DNA of 64,000 nucleotides from Rhizobium aethiopicum (GTDB lineage Bacteria > Pseudomonadota > Alphaproteobacteria > Rhizobiales > Rhizobiaceae). A program made the position numbers and the translations under genes. A model generated the notes under the pieces. That model made no database searches. It saw only the letters and a program-made list of their open reading frames with translations, and was not told the DNA's origin. Below, one piece after another: positions 26,963 through 35,844 of the stretch. The stretch covers positions 181,297 to 245,296 of the forward strand of contig NZ_FMAJ01000010.1 in the NCBI RefSeq assembly GCF_900094625.1, written 5' to 3'. The first letter of the stretch is position 1, and every line of letters starts with the position of its first letter.

Positions 26963-27940
26963 CTACTGCACAGCCTTTACATCCTCGACCATCTTCTTCA
27001 GCACGTCGTCCTTGACGTGCTTTTCGTAAACCGGAGCCATGGCGTCGATGAAGCCCTGCTTTTCCGGCGTGGTGATCTGCGCGCCGAGCTTTTCGACATT
27101 GGCGCGCGATTCAGCGACCTTGGCCGCCCAGAGTTCGCGCTGCTTGGCGACGCTGTCCTTGGCTGCCTGCTTGAAGAGCTCCTGATCCTCCGGCGTCAGC
27201 TTGTCGAAGGCAGCCTTGTTCATGACGAACACCTCCGGCAGGATCGTGTGCTCGTCCAGCGCGTAATTCTTCGCCACTTCTGCGTGCTTGGCCGTGTCGT
27301 AGCTCGGGAAGTTGTTTTCCGCGCCGTCGATGACGCCGGTCTCGATTCCCGAATAAACCTCGCCGTAGGGCATGGGCGTGGCATTGGCGCCGAGGGCCGC
27401 CACCATGTCGACGAAGATATCGGACTGGATAACCCGGAACTTCAGGCCCTTCATGTCGGCAACCGAGTTGATCGGCTTGGTCTTGTTATAGAACGAGCGG
27501 GCGCCGGCATCGTAGAATGCCAGCACGACCAGGCCGGCCGGTTCGAACGCCTTCTTGATCTGGTCGCCGACCGCACCGTCCATGACCTTGTGCATATGCT
27601 CTTCGGAACGGAAGATATAGGGCAGGGCGGGAACGATCGATTCCTTCACCGTGCCGTTGAAGGGCGCCATCGACACACGGTTCAGCTCGATCACGCCGGA
27701 GCGCACCTGCTCGATCGTGTCCTTCTCCTCGCCGAGCTGAGCGGAATGATACACCTCGACCGAATAGCGGCCCTGCGTGCGCTCCTTCACCAGCTCGCCG
27801 AAATATTTGACCCCCTCAACGGTTGGATAACCGTCGGGATGAGTGTCGGACGACTTCAACACCGTTTGAGCGCTGGCGGCGCTGCCCATGAACGCGGCAG
27901 CAACCATAAAACCGGCCGCCAGTTTAACGAAATTCTTCAT
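26963..27940 (-). CDS. TRAP transporter solute-binding protein (DctP type)
   Basis: 325 residues. Signal peptide MKNFVKLAAGFMVAAAFMGSAASA, then a DctP-family domain (LKSSDTHPDGYPTVEGVKYFGELVKERTQGRYSVEVYHSAQLGEEKD; KGLKFRVIQSDIFVDMVAALGANATPMPYGEVYSGIETGVIDGAENN). The Arg in FRVIQS is the conserved carboxylate-binding residue, so the substrate is probably an organic or sugar acid. First gene of the operon, with GGGAGGATAGC before the ATG. Confidence 0.94.
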   Translation of the reverse strand: MKNFVKLAAGFMVAAAFMGSAASAQTVLKSSDTHPDGYPTVEGVKYFGELVKERTQGRYSVEVYHSAQLGEEKDTIEQVRSGVIELNRVSMAPFNGTVKESIVPALPYIFRSEEHMHKVMDGAVGDQIKKAFEPAGLVVLAFYDAGARSFYNKTKPINSVADMKGLKFRVIQSDIFVDMVAALGANATPMPYGEVYSGIETGVIDGAENNFPSYDTAKHAEVAKNYALDEHTILPEVFVMNKAAFDKLTPEDQELFKQAAKDSVAKQRELWAAKVAESRANVEKLGAQITTPEKQGFIDAMAPVYEKHVKDDVLKKMVEDVKAVQ

Positions 27941-28410
27941 GCTATCCTCCCGTATTGCATGACAATTACTTCACAGATGGCACGCCAGCTTTGCGAATCT
28001 CAGAAAAGATCCCCTGCACGGTCGCCTTCGTTAGGCATATTCCAAAATCAGGCGCTGGCGGTTGATACGATCGGGAAGCAGTGCGGATGAGAAGAGACTC
28101 AGCGACGTCATACCGACGGTTCGACGTGACCATCGGACCCGATGGCGCGGTCGCTGACATCAGCACGCGGGCGCATGCGCTCTTTCCGTGAAAACAGAAG
28201 GCTTGGTTGATCAGCCTCCTCATCCTTGCCGCTCCTCCAACCGGCTTACTATGGCTAAAACCAGCAAGGCATAATGTCAACATACAAAACCTGCACAGTT
28301 GTATGATGAATTTCGGCCGTTGAGTCCGCGGCGATGGTCGATCGAAAGAGCAGGACGGGGACTGGAGGGCGTGGCGGCGGTAGCCGCCTATTTGATCCGG
28401 AGTGGATTAT
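27941..28410. other. Intergenic region upstream of the TRAP operon
   Basis: 470 bp with no supported gene; the frames in it have no family resemblance. It holds the promoter/operator of the TRAP operon at about 28250-28305 and a TTGCATGACAA-like element at 27954-27966, immediately upstream of the binding-protein ribosome site. The rest, about 28000-28240, shows nothing recognisable and would be a long 5' leader if the upstream promoter is used. Confidence 0.5.
28251..28305 (-). promoter_or_regulatory. Probable promoter and GntR-type operator of the TRAP operon
   Basis: An inverted repeat CATACAA (28281-28287) / TTGTATG (28299-28305) lies directly upstream of TTGACA on the minus strand (complement of 28275-28280), with a possible -10 (TAGCCA) 17 bases further on. 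The half-site TTGTATG recurs, with one change, near 27954-27966. FCD-type GntR regulators often bind such TTGTATG-like repeats, and the operon encodes one. Confidence 0.5.
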
Positions 28411-28635
28411 CTAGCGCTTACGGATCAGGAAGCGATGGCCGTTTTCGGTCTTTTCCGTTTCGACCAGCTCGTGGCCGTCCTCATTGCAGAAATGCGGCAT
28501 GTCGATCACCGCCAGCGGATCGCTGGTGTCGACAAGGATAAGCGTGCCGCTTGCCATGGCGGCAAGCTTCCTGCGTGTCTTCATCACCGGGAGTGGGCAT
28601 TTCAGGCCACGAAGATCGTAGAGAACGGGGGGCAA
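28411..28635 (-). CDS. TusA-family sulfur carrier / SirA-like protein
   Basis: 74 residues, full length for the family. The signature YDLRGLKCPLPVMKTRRKL contains the conserved CPxP with the sulfur-accepting Cys at residue 13. Family members relay sulfur for tRNA thiolation or other pathways, or regulate redox-linked genes; which applies here is unknown. It starts 7 bp after the L,D-transpeptidase gene and is probably cotranscribed with it. Confidence 0.88.
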   Translation of the reverse strand: MPPVLYDLRGLKCPLPVMKTRRKLAAMASGTLILVDTSDPLAVIDMPHFCNEDGHELVETEKTENGHRFLIRKR

Positions 28636-28642
28636 GCCGTTG

Positions 28643-29890
28643 TCAGTTCCGTGACCAGAATTTCCAGAACGGCTTCTTTGCCGTGGCGTCCGCCGTTTCC
28701 TGCGGTTCGGGCGCGGTATAGGCGAGCGGGTTCTGCATCGGCACCGGCACGGCCGCAGGTGTCGCGGCGGCGACGGCGGTCGTCTGCGGCTGGACAGAGA
28801 TCGCCTGAGGCTGCGCCGACGCGACAGGTGTAGCGCCCGTGGCGGTCTGCGCGGTGAGGCTCTGGGCGGTGCGCTTGGCCATCAGGTCTTCGAGTTCGGA
28901 AACCTTGACCATGCGGCCGGCTTCGAGCGAGGTGCCGGTCGGCGCGAAGGCGAGTTCACGGCCCTTGCGCAGCTTGGCGACCACGGCCTTGCGCTCGGCT
29001 TCGGACGGATCGTACCAGGCCATGCCGTCATATTTGCTCATCGCCTTGGCATAATCGGCATCATATGTCTTGCCGTAGGAGGCAAGCGCGGCAGTCAGTG
29101 CCGGCGGCGTCGACATGGCGGGGCACTTGCCGGCGGCGTTGAAGGCGCCGCCATCGGTCGCCTGCTGGTTGAAGACGTATTTCTTCTCGCAGACGTTCAC
29201 TTCGGGCGGACGCTTCGTCACTTCGAAATTATCGTAGCCGACCTTCAGCATCTTCCAGAAGTCGTAGTTCGGGTCGAGGCGGTGCTTGACCATGTTTTCC
29301 GCCGTCATGCGGAAAGGGAAGGCCTGAAGCTGCACGGTCGCCTGCCCCCCCTTGAAGGCGTCGCGGGCAAAGGCATAGATCTCCAGCACCTGCTGGTCGG
29401 TCATCGAATAGCAGCCGGAGGAAGAGCAGGCGCCATGGATCATCAGATCCGAGCCGGTGCGGCCGTTGGCTGCGTCGTAGCGGTTCGGGAAGCCGGTGTT
29501 GATCGCCAGATAATATTTCGAATTGGGGTTCAAGTTGGCGCGCGTCAGCTCGTAAAAGCCTTCCGGCGCCTGCCGGTCGCCGGTCTTTACCTTCGGGCCG
29601 AGACGGCCGGACCAGGCGCAGATTTTGTAGTCGGCGATCTTGTCGAAACGGTTGTCGGTCTTCGCCTTCCAGATCTCCATGGCACCTTCTTCCTTGAAGA
29701 TACGGATCATGATCGGCGAATTGCGGTCCATGCCCTTGGCGGCCATGGCGGTGAGGATATGAGAGGGAAGCGGCTGCTCGACCTTGTTCTTGACTTTGGA
29801 GAGATCGACCTGCGCGGTTTCCAACGCGTCATTGCAGCCGGTCAGAGCCAGCGCCATGAGGGAAACATAGGCAAAATAACGTATGCGCAT
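28643..29890 (-). CDS. L,D-transpeptidase (YkuD/YafK-like) lipoprotein
   Basis: 415 residues from ATG 29890; upstream frame is discounted because the lipoprotein signal begins here (MRIRYFAYVSLMALALTGC, lipobox Cys 19). The YkuD-type catalytic motif is IHGACSSSGCYSM (152-163), with nucleophile C160. The domain is of the YafK/DpaA-like kind (residues about 45-230). A long tail ends in a low-complexity Ala/Pro/Gln region and KPFWKFWSRN. Expected to sit in the periplasm and either form or cleave 3-3 or lipoprotein cross-links; YafK itself removes Lpp from peptidoglycan, so either activity is possible. Confidence 0.87.
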   Translation of the reverse strand: MRIRYFAYVSLMALALTGCNDALETAQVDLSKVKNKVEQPLPSHILTAMAAKGMDRNSPIMIRIFKEEGAMEIWKAKTDNRFDKIADYKICAWSGRLGPKVKTGDRQAPEGFYELTRANLNPNSKYYLAINTGFPNRYDAANGRTGSDLMIHGACSSSGCYSMTDQQVLEIYAFARDAFKGGQATVQLQAFPFRMTAENMVKHRLDPNYDFWKMLKVGYDNFEVTKRPPEVNVCEKKYVFNQQATDGGAFNAAGKCPAMSTPPALTAALASYGKTYDADYAKAMSKYDGMAWYDPSEAERKAVVAKLRKGRELAFAPTGTSLEAGRMVKVSELEDLMAKRTAQSLTAQTATGATPVASAQPQAISVQPQTTAVAAATPAAVPVPMQNPLAYTAPEPQETADATAKKPFWKFWSRN

Positions 29891-30085
29891 CCAAACTAGC
29901 CCATAAAGATAATGCGACCCGGTCCGCCTATGGAGTTCGGGCATCAGACGGAATCATAGGCGGCTTATACTTTACAAATCCTTACCAGCCTATGACGTGC
30001 CCTGAACATCCCCGCAAGCGCGAATGTTACAGATAATATCAATGTGGCCAAGATTTGGCCCCAATCCCTGAAAGCCGAACTTGTC

Positions 30086-31039
30086 TTAGAGATTGCGGCC
30101 CATATTGAGGAATTTCTGACGTCGCTCATTGCGCAGCTGCTCGCCGGAACGAGACGCCATTTCGCCGAGCGCATTGGCAATCATATCGCCGGTCGCGGCG
30201 ATGACGCTGTCCGGATCGCGATGGGCGCCGCCGAGCGGTTCGGAAATGATGCCGTCGATGACGCCGAGCGATTTCAGGTCTTCGGCGGTGATCTTCATGT
30301 TGGTCGCCGCTTCCCTGGCGCGGGTCGAATCGCGCCAGAGGATGGAGGCCGCCCCTTCCGGTGAGATGACGCTGTAGATCGAATGCTCGAGCATGTAGAC
30401 CCGGTTGCCGGTGGCAATCGCGATGGCGCCGCCCGAGCCGCCTTCGCCAATGACGACGGAAACGAGGGGAACCTTGACGCCGAGGCACATTTCGGTCGAA
30501 CGGGCGATTGCCTCGGCCTGGCCGCGCTCTTCGGCGCCGACGCCGGGATAGGCGCCTGCCGTATCCACCAGCGAAATGACGGGCAGACCGAAACGATCGG
30601 CCATTTCAAGAATGCGGATCGCCTTGCGGTAGCCTTCGGGGCGAGGGCTGCCGAAATTGTGCTTCAGGCGCGTCTTGGTGTCGTTGCCCTTTTCCTGGCC
30701 GATGACGGCGACGGGCTGGCCACGGAAGCGGGCAAGGCCAGCCTGGATTGCGGCGTCCTCGGAAAATTTGCGGTCGCCGGCAAGCGGCGTGAATTCCTGA
30801 AACAGCATCCTGGCATAATCGACGAAATGCGGGCGCTGCGGGTGGCGAGCCACTTGCGTCTTCTGCCAGGGATTGAGCTTGGAATAGATTTCGACGATCG
30901 CCTCACGGACGCGAACTTCCAGCCTGCCGATCTCATCGGTGGTGTCGATGCTCTCGTCTTCCATTGCGAGCTTCTTCAGCTCGATGATCTTGCCTTCGAG
31001 GTCGGAGATCGGCTTTTCGAAGTCGAGATAATTGTGCAT
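30086..31039 (-). CDS. accA: Acetyl-CoA carboxylase carboxyltransferase, alpha subunit
   Basis: 317 residues, usual length. Transfers the carboxyl group from biotin carboxyl carrier protein to acetyl-CoA in fatty acid synthesis, together with AccD. Family features: N-terminal YLDFEKPISDLEGKIIELKKL, carboxyltransferase core ARFRGQPVAVIGQEKG, and GGSGGAIAIATGNRVYMLEHSIYSVISPEGAASILWRD. It lies 62 bp behind xerD on the same strand, a conserved rhizobial neighbourhood. The following 195 bp up to the L,D-transpeptidase start holds no gene. Confidence 0.96.
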   Translation of the reverse strand: MHNYLDFEKPISDLEGKIIELKKLAMEDESIDTTDEIGRLEVRVREAIVEIYSKLNPWQKTQVARHPQRPHFVDYARMLFQEFTPLAGDRKFSEDAAIQAGLARFRGQPVAVIGQEKGNDTKTRLKHNFGSPRPEGYRKAIRILEMADRFGLPVISLVDTAGAYPGVGAEERGQAEAIARSTEMCLGVKVPLVSVVIGEGGSGGAIAIATGNRVYMLEHSIYSVISPEGAASILWRDSTRAREAATNMKITAEDLKSLGVIDGIISEPLGGAHRDPDSVIAATGDMIANALGEMASRSGEQLRNERRQKFLNMGRNL

Positions 31040-31101
31040 GAGGTGCGTTTCCGTTCCTTGTGCCCGGGGCGTTTTCCTGGCTCCGCCCCTTGTCGCCGGT
31101 C

Positions 31102-32052
31102 CTATTCGTGCTTTTTCGCCTGTTTGGCAAGGGGGTGATGCGTCTGGACGAGCTGCTGCAGCCGCTCTTCGAGGACATGTGTGTAGATCTGTGTGGTCGA
31201 AATGTCCGAATGGCCGAGGAGTTCCTGCACGACGCGCAGATCGGCGCCGTTGGCAAGCAGGTGGCTGGCAAAGGCGTGGCGCATGACGTGCGGTGAGATC
31301 AGCGAGGGCGTCAGGCCGGCGCGGATCGCCAGGTTCTTGAGGTCGCGGGCGAAGACCTGGCGCGGCAGATATCCGTCCCTGGAGGCGGCAGGGAAGAGCC
31401 AGGGGCTTTCCTGCGGCGCCTTCGCCGCGGCGTTTTCGGCCGCGAGCAACCGCCCATACGACTTCAGGGCTGATATGGCCGAGTGCGACAGTGGCACCAG
31501 CCGTTCCTTGTTGCCTTTGCCGCGGATCATCAGGAAGCGGCCCTCCTGGTCGAGCACGCGGGCGGGAAGCGAGACGAGTTCGCTGACGCGCATGCCGGTG
31601 GCATAGAGCAGTTCCAGCAGCGCCAGCATGCGCAGGCGCTGCAACTGCCCCGGGGCCGGGTCGTTGGCCTCCGTCTCAGCCTGGGACAGCAGCCTGCCGA
31701 CCTCCTCGACTCCCATCGTCTTCGGCAGCGGACGCCCCTTCTTCGGTGCGTCGAGAACGCCGGTGGGATCGTCGGTCCGCAGGCCCTCGGCATAGAGGAA
31801 TTTGAAGAATTGCCGCATGGCCGCCAGCCGGCGCGCCTGCGAGGAGGGCTTGAAGCCCTGGCGGGCAAGCGAGGCGAGATAGGCGGAAAGATCGGCGGAG
31901 ACGGCTTCGGTCAGGCGTATGCTGCGCCCGTTCAGAAAGGAACGCAGATCATCGAGGTCGCGCTCATAGGATTGCAGCGTATTGGCGGCCGCGCCACGTT
32001 CGGCGCTCATCATCTCCAGGAAGGATTCTAAGTGGACGCGGCTGAGATCCAT
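31102..32052 (-). CDS. xerD: Tyrosine recombinase XerD
   Basis: 316 residues from ATG 32052; the open frame extends 67 codons further but those overlap the small gene upstream. SAM-like core-binding domain at about 5-95, catalytic domain after it with the Arg in LLYATGMRVSEL, Lys in RGKGNKERLVPL, HVMRHAFASHLL (H-x-x-R), LGHSDIST (H) and the nucleophile Tyr in TQIYTH. It resolves chromosome dimers at dif with XerC. It starts 8 bp after the 58-residue membrane protein gene. Confidence 0.94.
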   Translation of the reverse strand: MDLSRVHLESFLEMMSAERGAAANTLQSYERDLDDLRSFLNGRSIRLTEAVSADLSAYLASLARQGFKPSSQARRLAAMRQFFKFLYAEGLRTDDPTGVLDAPKKGRPLPKTMGVEEVGRLLSQAETEANDPAPGQLQRLRMLALLELLYATGMRVSELVSLPARVLDQEGRFLMIRGKGNKERLVPLSHSAISALKSYGRLLAAENAAAKAPQESPWLFPAASRDGYLPRQVFARDLKNLAIRAGLTPSLISPHVMRHAFASHLLANGADLRVVQELLGHSDISTTQIYTHVLEERLQQLVQTHHPLAKQAKKHE

Positions 32053-32060
32053 GATCTCAC

Positions 32061-32237
32061 TCACTTCCCGGTCGTGTCGATCGTGCCCGTCGCAGGCGGG
32101 TTCACTCGCTCGGAGGGGATGCGGATCGTCACGTCGCGCTGCTGCGGCTCCACGAAGGTCACGAGCGCCAGCATCGCTCCGTAAACCGTCCCGGCGAGAA
32201 TCGCGCAGACGAACAGGAAACGGAACAGGGTCGGCAT
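32061..32237 (-). CDS. 58-residue membrane protein upstream of xerD
   Basis: ATG 32237 with AAGGAG 7 bases upstream, TGA 32061-32063. One N-terminal membrane segment (LFRFLFVCAILAGTVYGAMLALVTFV), then a polar tail (EPQQRDVTIRIPSERVNPPATGTIDTTGK). The good ribosome site and tight coupling to xerD (8 bp) support a real gene. The family is conserved in rhizobia by my recollection but has no assigned function. Confidence 0.75.
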   Translation of the reverse strand: MPTLFRFLFVCAILAGTVYGAMLALVTFVEPQQRDVTIRIPSERVNPPATGTIDTTGK

Positions 32238-32385
32238 TCGGCAACTCCTTCATGCTCTGCTTCTGTTATAAGAAGCGTATTCGCAAGTGCAAGAAGCGCT
32301 CTTCAAGCCATGATTCCCTTGTCCGCGACTTGACGCTCCACATGCATTTGTCGATACGGTTTGCAAACAAAGTGTGAATGGACCG

Positions 32386-32976
32386 ATGAGTGAACCACTG
32401 CTGACCGTTGCTGACAGCCTGAAAGACAGAGCTCGCGCTGCGCTCGGTTCACGCAATCTGATCCTCGTCGGCTTAATGGGCGCAGGAAAATCCTCGGTCG
32501 GGCGCATCGTCGCCAGCCAACTTGGCATTCCCTTCATCGATAGCGATCACGAAATCGAGCGGGTGTCGCGCATGACGATTGCCGAACTTTTCGCCGCCTA
32601 TGGTGAGGAAGAGTTCCGGGCTCTGGAAACGCGGGTGATGAAGCGGCTTTTGAGGAGCGGGCCTCGCGTCGTTTCCACCGGCGGCGGCGCCTTCGTCAAC
32701 GAGCGCACGCGCAAACATATCAAGAAGGGCGGCATTTCCGTCTGGCTGAAGGCGGATCTCGACGTGCTCTGGGAGCGGGTCAACAAGCGCGACACGCGGC
32801 CGCTGCTCAAAACCGAAAATCCGAAACAGACCCTCGAAAACCTGATGAACGCGCGTTATCCGATCTACGCGCAGGCTGATATCACCGTACTCTCGCGTGA
32901 TGTGCGTAAGGAAATCATGGCAGACGAGGTGTTGAACGCCGTGGTCGAAGCCCAGAAGGAAAGTGCAGCGTCATGA
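32386..32976 (+). CDS. aroK: Shikimate kinase
   Basis: 196 residues from ATG 32386; a GTG at 32374 is an alternative. Phosphorylates shikimate at O3 with ATP in the chorismate pathway. P-loop GLMGAGKSSVG, shikimate-binding DSDHEIE and EFRALE...RVVSTGGGAF, and the lid NKRDTRPLL are all present. Overlaps aroB by 4 bp, the standard aroKB pair. Confidence 0.95.
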   Translation: MSEPLLTVADSLKDRARAALGSRNLILVGLMGAGKSSVGRIVASQLGIPFIDSDHEIERVSRMTIAELFAAYGEEEFRALETRVMKRLLRSGPRVVSTGGGAFVNERTRKHIKKGGISVWLKADLDVLWERVNKRDTRPLLKTENPKQTLENLMNARYPIYAQADITVLSRDVRKEIMADEVLNAVVEAQKESAAS

Positions 32977-34103
32977 ATGCGATAACCTCCGCCCCCGCGG
33001 TTCAGACGGTGCATGTGCCGCTCGCCGAGCGCGCCTACGACATCCTGATCGGGCCGGGGCTGATTGCGCGCGCTGGCGCTGAGATCGCCTCGCGCCTCAA
33101 GGGCCGCAAGGCGGCTGTCGTCACCGACGAAAATGTCGCGCCGCTCTATCTCGAAGCGCTCGCTGCCAGCCTCGATGCTGCGGGCATCGTCTCGGCCGAG
33201 GTCGTTCTGCCCGCCGGCGAGAAGACCAAGAGCTTCGAACATCTGATGACGGTCTGCGACAGGGTGCTCGAAGCCCGCGTCGAGCGCAACGACTGCGTCA
33301 TCGCGCTCGGCGGCGGCGTCATCGGCGACCTCTCCGGCTTTGCGGCCGGCATCGTCAGGCGCGGGGTGCGCTTCGTGCAGGTGCCGACCTCGCTGCTGGC
33401 GCAGGTCGATTCCTCCGTCGGCGGCAAGACAGGCATCAATTCCCGCCACGGCAAGAACCTGATTGGCGTTTTCCATCAGCCGGACCTGGTTCTCGCCGAT
33501 ACGGATGTGCTGAATACGCTGAGCGAGCGAGAATTCCGTGCCGGTTATGCCGAGGTCGCAAAATATGGCCTGATCGACAAACCTGACTTTTTCACCTGGC
33601 TGGAAACGAACTGGAAGTCGGTTTTTACAGGCGGCTTCGCCCGCATCGAGGCGATCGCTGCCAGCTGCCAGGCGAAAGCCGATGTCGTCGTTGCCGACGA
33701 GCGCGAGACCGGCCAGCGGGCGCTGCTCAACCTCGGCCATACGTTCGGCCATGCGCTGGAAGCGGCGACCGCCTATGACAGCCGCCGTCTGGTGCATGGC
33801 GAGGGCGTGTCGATCGGCATGGTGCTGGCGCACGAGTTTTCGGCACGAATGAACCTTGCGAGCCCGGACGATGCGCGCCGCGTCGAACGGCACTTGAAGG
33901 AGGTCGGCCTGCCGACCCGCATGTCGGACATTCCGGGCGAGCTGCCGCCGGCCGAAACGCTGATGGAGGCGATTGCCCAGGACAAGAAGGTCAAGAGCGG
34001 CAAGCTCACCTTCATCCTGACACGCGGCATCGGTCAGTCCTTCGTCGCTGACGACGTTCCGGCCTCCGAAGTCATCAGCTTTCTCAGGGAAAAACACGCC
34101 TGA
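32973..34103 (+). CDS. aroB: 3-dehydroquinate synthase
   Basis: 376 residues. Converts DAHP to 3-dehydroquinate with NAD and a divalent metal, second step of the shikimate pathway. NAD-binding GGGVIGDLSGFAAGIVRRGVRFVQVPTSLLAQVDSSVGGKTGIN; metal ligands include the Glu in EFRAGYAEVAKYGLI and the His residues of NLGHTFGHALE and LVHGEGVSIGM. The start overlaps the aroK stop and the stop overlaps the next start (TGATG), so three genes are translationally coupled. Confidence 0.96.
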   Translation: MNAITSAPAVQTVHVPLAERAYDILIGPGLIARAGAEIASRLKGRKAAVVTDENVAPLYLEALAASLDAAGIVSAEVVLPAGEKTKSFEHLMTVCDRVLEARVERNDCVIALGGGVIGDLSGFAAGIVRRGVRFVQVPTSLLAQVDSSVGGKTGINSRHGKNLIGVFHQPDLVLADTDVLNTLSEREFRAGYAEVAKYGLIDKPDFFTWLETNWKSVFTGGFARIEAIAASCQAKADVVVADERETGQRALLNLGHTFGHALEAATAYDSRRLVHGEGVSIGMVLAHEFSARMNLASPDDARRVERHLKEVGLPTRMSDIPGELPPAETLMEAIAQDKKVKSGKLTFILTRGIGQSFVADDVPASEVISFLREKHA

Positions 34104-35413
34104 TGACGATCGAAGGCGCTCTGGAATTTCTCGCGGCATATTGGCCGGAGATTGTTTCGATCGCTGCGCTCGTGCTCCTGTCCGCCTTCTTTTCCGGCTC
34201 GGAAACAGCACTGACTGCGGTATCGCGCAGCCGCATCCATACGCTCGAAGCGAACGGCGACGAACGCGCCGGCCTCGTCCGGCAGCTGATCGAACGGCGC
34301 GACCGGCTGATCGGCGCATTGCTGATCGGCAACAATCTCACCAACATTCTTTCCTCCTCGATCGCCACCAGCCTCTTTCTCGGCCTGTTCGGTAGCTCCG
34401 GCGTGGCGCTGGCGACGCTCGCCATGACCATCATCCTCGTCATTTTCGCGGAAGTGCTGCCGAAGAGCTGGGCGATTTCGACGCCGGAACGCTTCGCGCT
34501 GGCCGTCGCCCTTCCGGCAAGGCTCTTCGTTGCCGTCGTCGGTCCGGTGTCCTCTTTCGTCAATGCGGTGGTTCGGCGAATTCTCTCGCTGTTCGGCATC
34601 AATCTGTCGCGGGAAGTATCGATGCTGACGGCGCATGAGGAACTGCGTGGCGCCGTTGATCTCCTGCACCGCGAAGGATCGGTTGTTAAGGCCGACCGCG
34701 ACCGCCTCGGCGGCGTGCTCGACCTCAGCCAGCTGGAACTATCCGACATCATGGTCCATCGCACCAAGATGCGGGCGATCAATGCCGACGATCCGCCGGA
34801 GGCGGTGGTGCGGGGCATCCTCGAAAGCCCCTATACGCGCATGCCGCTGTGGCGCGGCACGATCGACAACATCATCGGCGTCGTCCATGCCAAGGATCTC
34901 CTGCGGGCGCTCGCCGAGCCGAACATGGAGCCGCAGAACCTCGATATCGTCAAGATCGCGCAGAAGCCGTGGTTCGTGCCCGACAGCACCAATCTCGAAG
35001 ACCAGCTCAACGCCTTCCTCAGGCGCAAACAGCATTTCGCCGTCGTCGTCGACGAATATGGCGAGGTGCAGGGCATCGTCACGCTGGAGGATATTCTCGA
35101 AGAAATCGTCGGCGACATTTCCGACGAACACGATATCGACATCCAAGGCGTGCGGCAGGAGGCCGACGGTTCGGTCGTCGTCGACGGCGGCGTGCCGATC
35201 CGCGATCTTAACCGGGCGCTCGACTGGAATCTGCCCGATGAGGAGGCGACGACGATTGCCGGCCTCGTCATCCATGAATCGATGACCATCCCGGAAGAGC
35301 GCCAGGCCTTCACCTTCTACGGCAAACGTTTCGTCGTCATGAAACGGGAGAAGAACCGGATCACCAAGCTGCGCATCCGCCCGGCCGAGGGGGACGGCGC
35401 GAAATCCATCTGA
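34103..35413 (+). CDS. HlyC/CorC family (CNNM-like) membrane protein
   Basis: 436 residues. DUF21/CNNM transmembrane domain at about 10-190 (LSAFFSGSETALTAVSRSRIHTLE), two CBS domains at about 205-335 (DIMVHRTKMRAINADD; HFAVVVDEYGEVQGIVTLEDILEEIVG) and a C-terminal CorC_HlyC FAD-PCMH-like domain at about 350-430. Members are linked to magnesium or cobalt transport. Coupled to aroB here, an arrangement seen in related rhizobia; the metal partner is not evident. Confidence 0.92.
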   Translation: MTIEGALEFLAAYWPEIVSIAALVLLSAFFSGSETALTAVSRSRIHTLEANGDERAGLVRQLIERRDRLIGALLIGNNLTNILSSSIATSLFLGLFGSSGVALATLAMTIILVIFAEVLPKSWAISTPERFALAVALPARLFVAVVGPVSSFVNAVVRRILSLFGINLSREVSMLTAHEELRGAVDLLHREGSVVKADRDRLGGVLDLSQLELSDIMVHRTKMRAINADDPPEAVVRGILESPYTRMPLWRGTIDNIIGVVHAKDLLRALAEPNMEPQNLDIVKIAQKPWFVPDSTNLEDQLNAFLRRKQHFAVVVDEYGEVQGIVTLEDILEEIVGDISDEHDIDIQGVRQEADGSVVVDGGVPIRDLNRALDWNLPDEEATTIAGLVIHESMTIPEERQAFTFYGKRFVVMKREKNRITKLRIRPAEGDGAKSI

Positions 35414-35458
35414 CCCGGCTTGGCACCAAGGCAACCAGTCCCCATATAGGCTGCGGCT

Positions 35459-35740
35459 CTACCAGCGTGTCGGTTCGCCCGGTGCCGCCGGCTCGACGGC
35501 CAGCGCATGCAGGCCGGCATTGAGCTCCGGTTTCAGGAGCTCGGTGATCGCCCGGTGGCGTGCGAGCCGGGAGAGGCCGGCAAATTTCGCCGAAACGATC
35601 CTCACGCGCATGTGGGTTTCACCGGTGCCTGTGATGTCAGGCTGGTGGCCGGCATGCAGATGGCTTTCGTCGATGACGCTCAGGCGTTCGGGCGCGAAGG
35701 CTTCGACAAGTTTTTCTTCGATGCGGGTTCGCAGGCTCAT
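35459..35740 (-). CDS. bolA: BolA family protein
   Basis: 93 residues with the BolA class II fold: N-terminal helix RTRIEEKLVEAFAPERLSVIDES, then HLHAGHQPDITGTGETHMRVRIVSAKFAGLSRLARHRAI. BolA proteins work with monothiol glutaredoxins in Fe-S handling, and in rhizobia with iron regulation. Converges on the corC-like gene 45 bp away and is divergent to the J-domain gene. Confidence 0.92.
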   Translation of the reverse strand: MSLRTRIEEKLVEAFAPERLSVIDESHLHAGHQPDITGTGETHMRVRIVSAKFAGLSRLARHRAITELLKPELNAGLHALAVEPAAPGEPTRW

Positions 35741-35844
35741 CTCTCTGTCTTGTGCTTCGCGAAAAGGGTTCCCACCAAGCCAGCAACATTCGCGTTTGTC
35801 AATTCTTGTTGTCGCTTCGCGACAGCCCCATAATTAGCGCCGTC

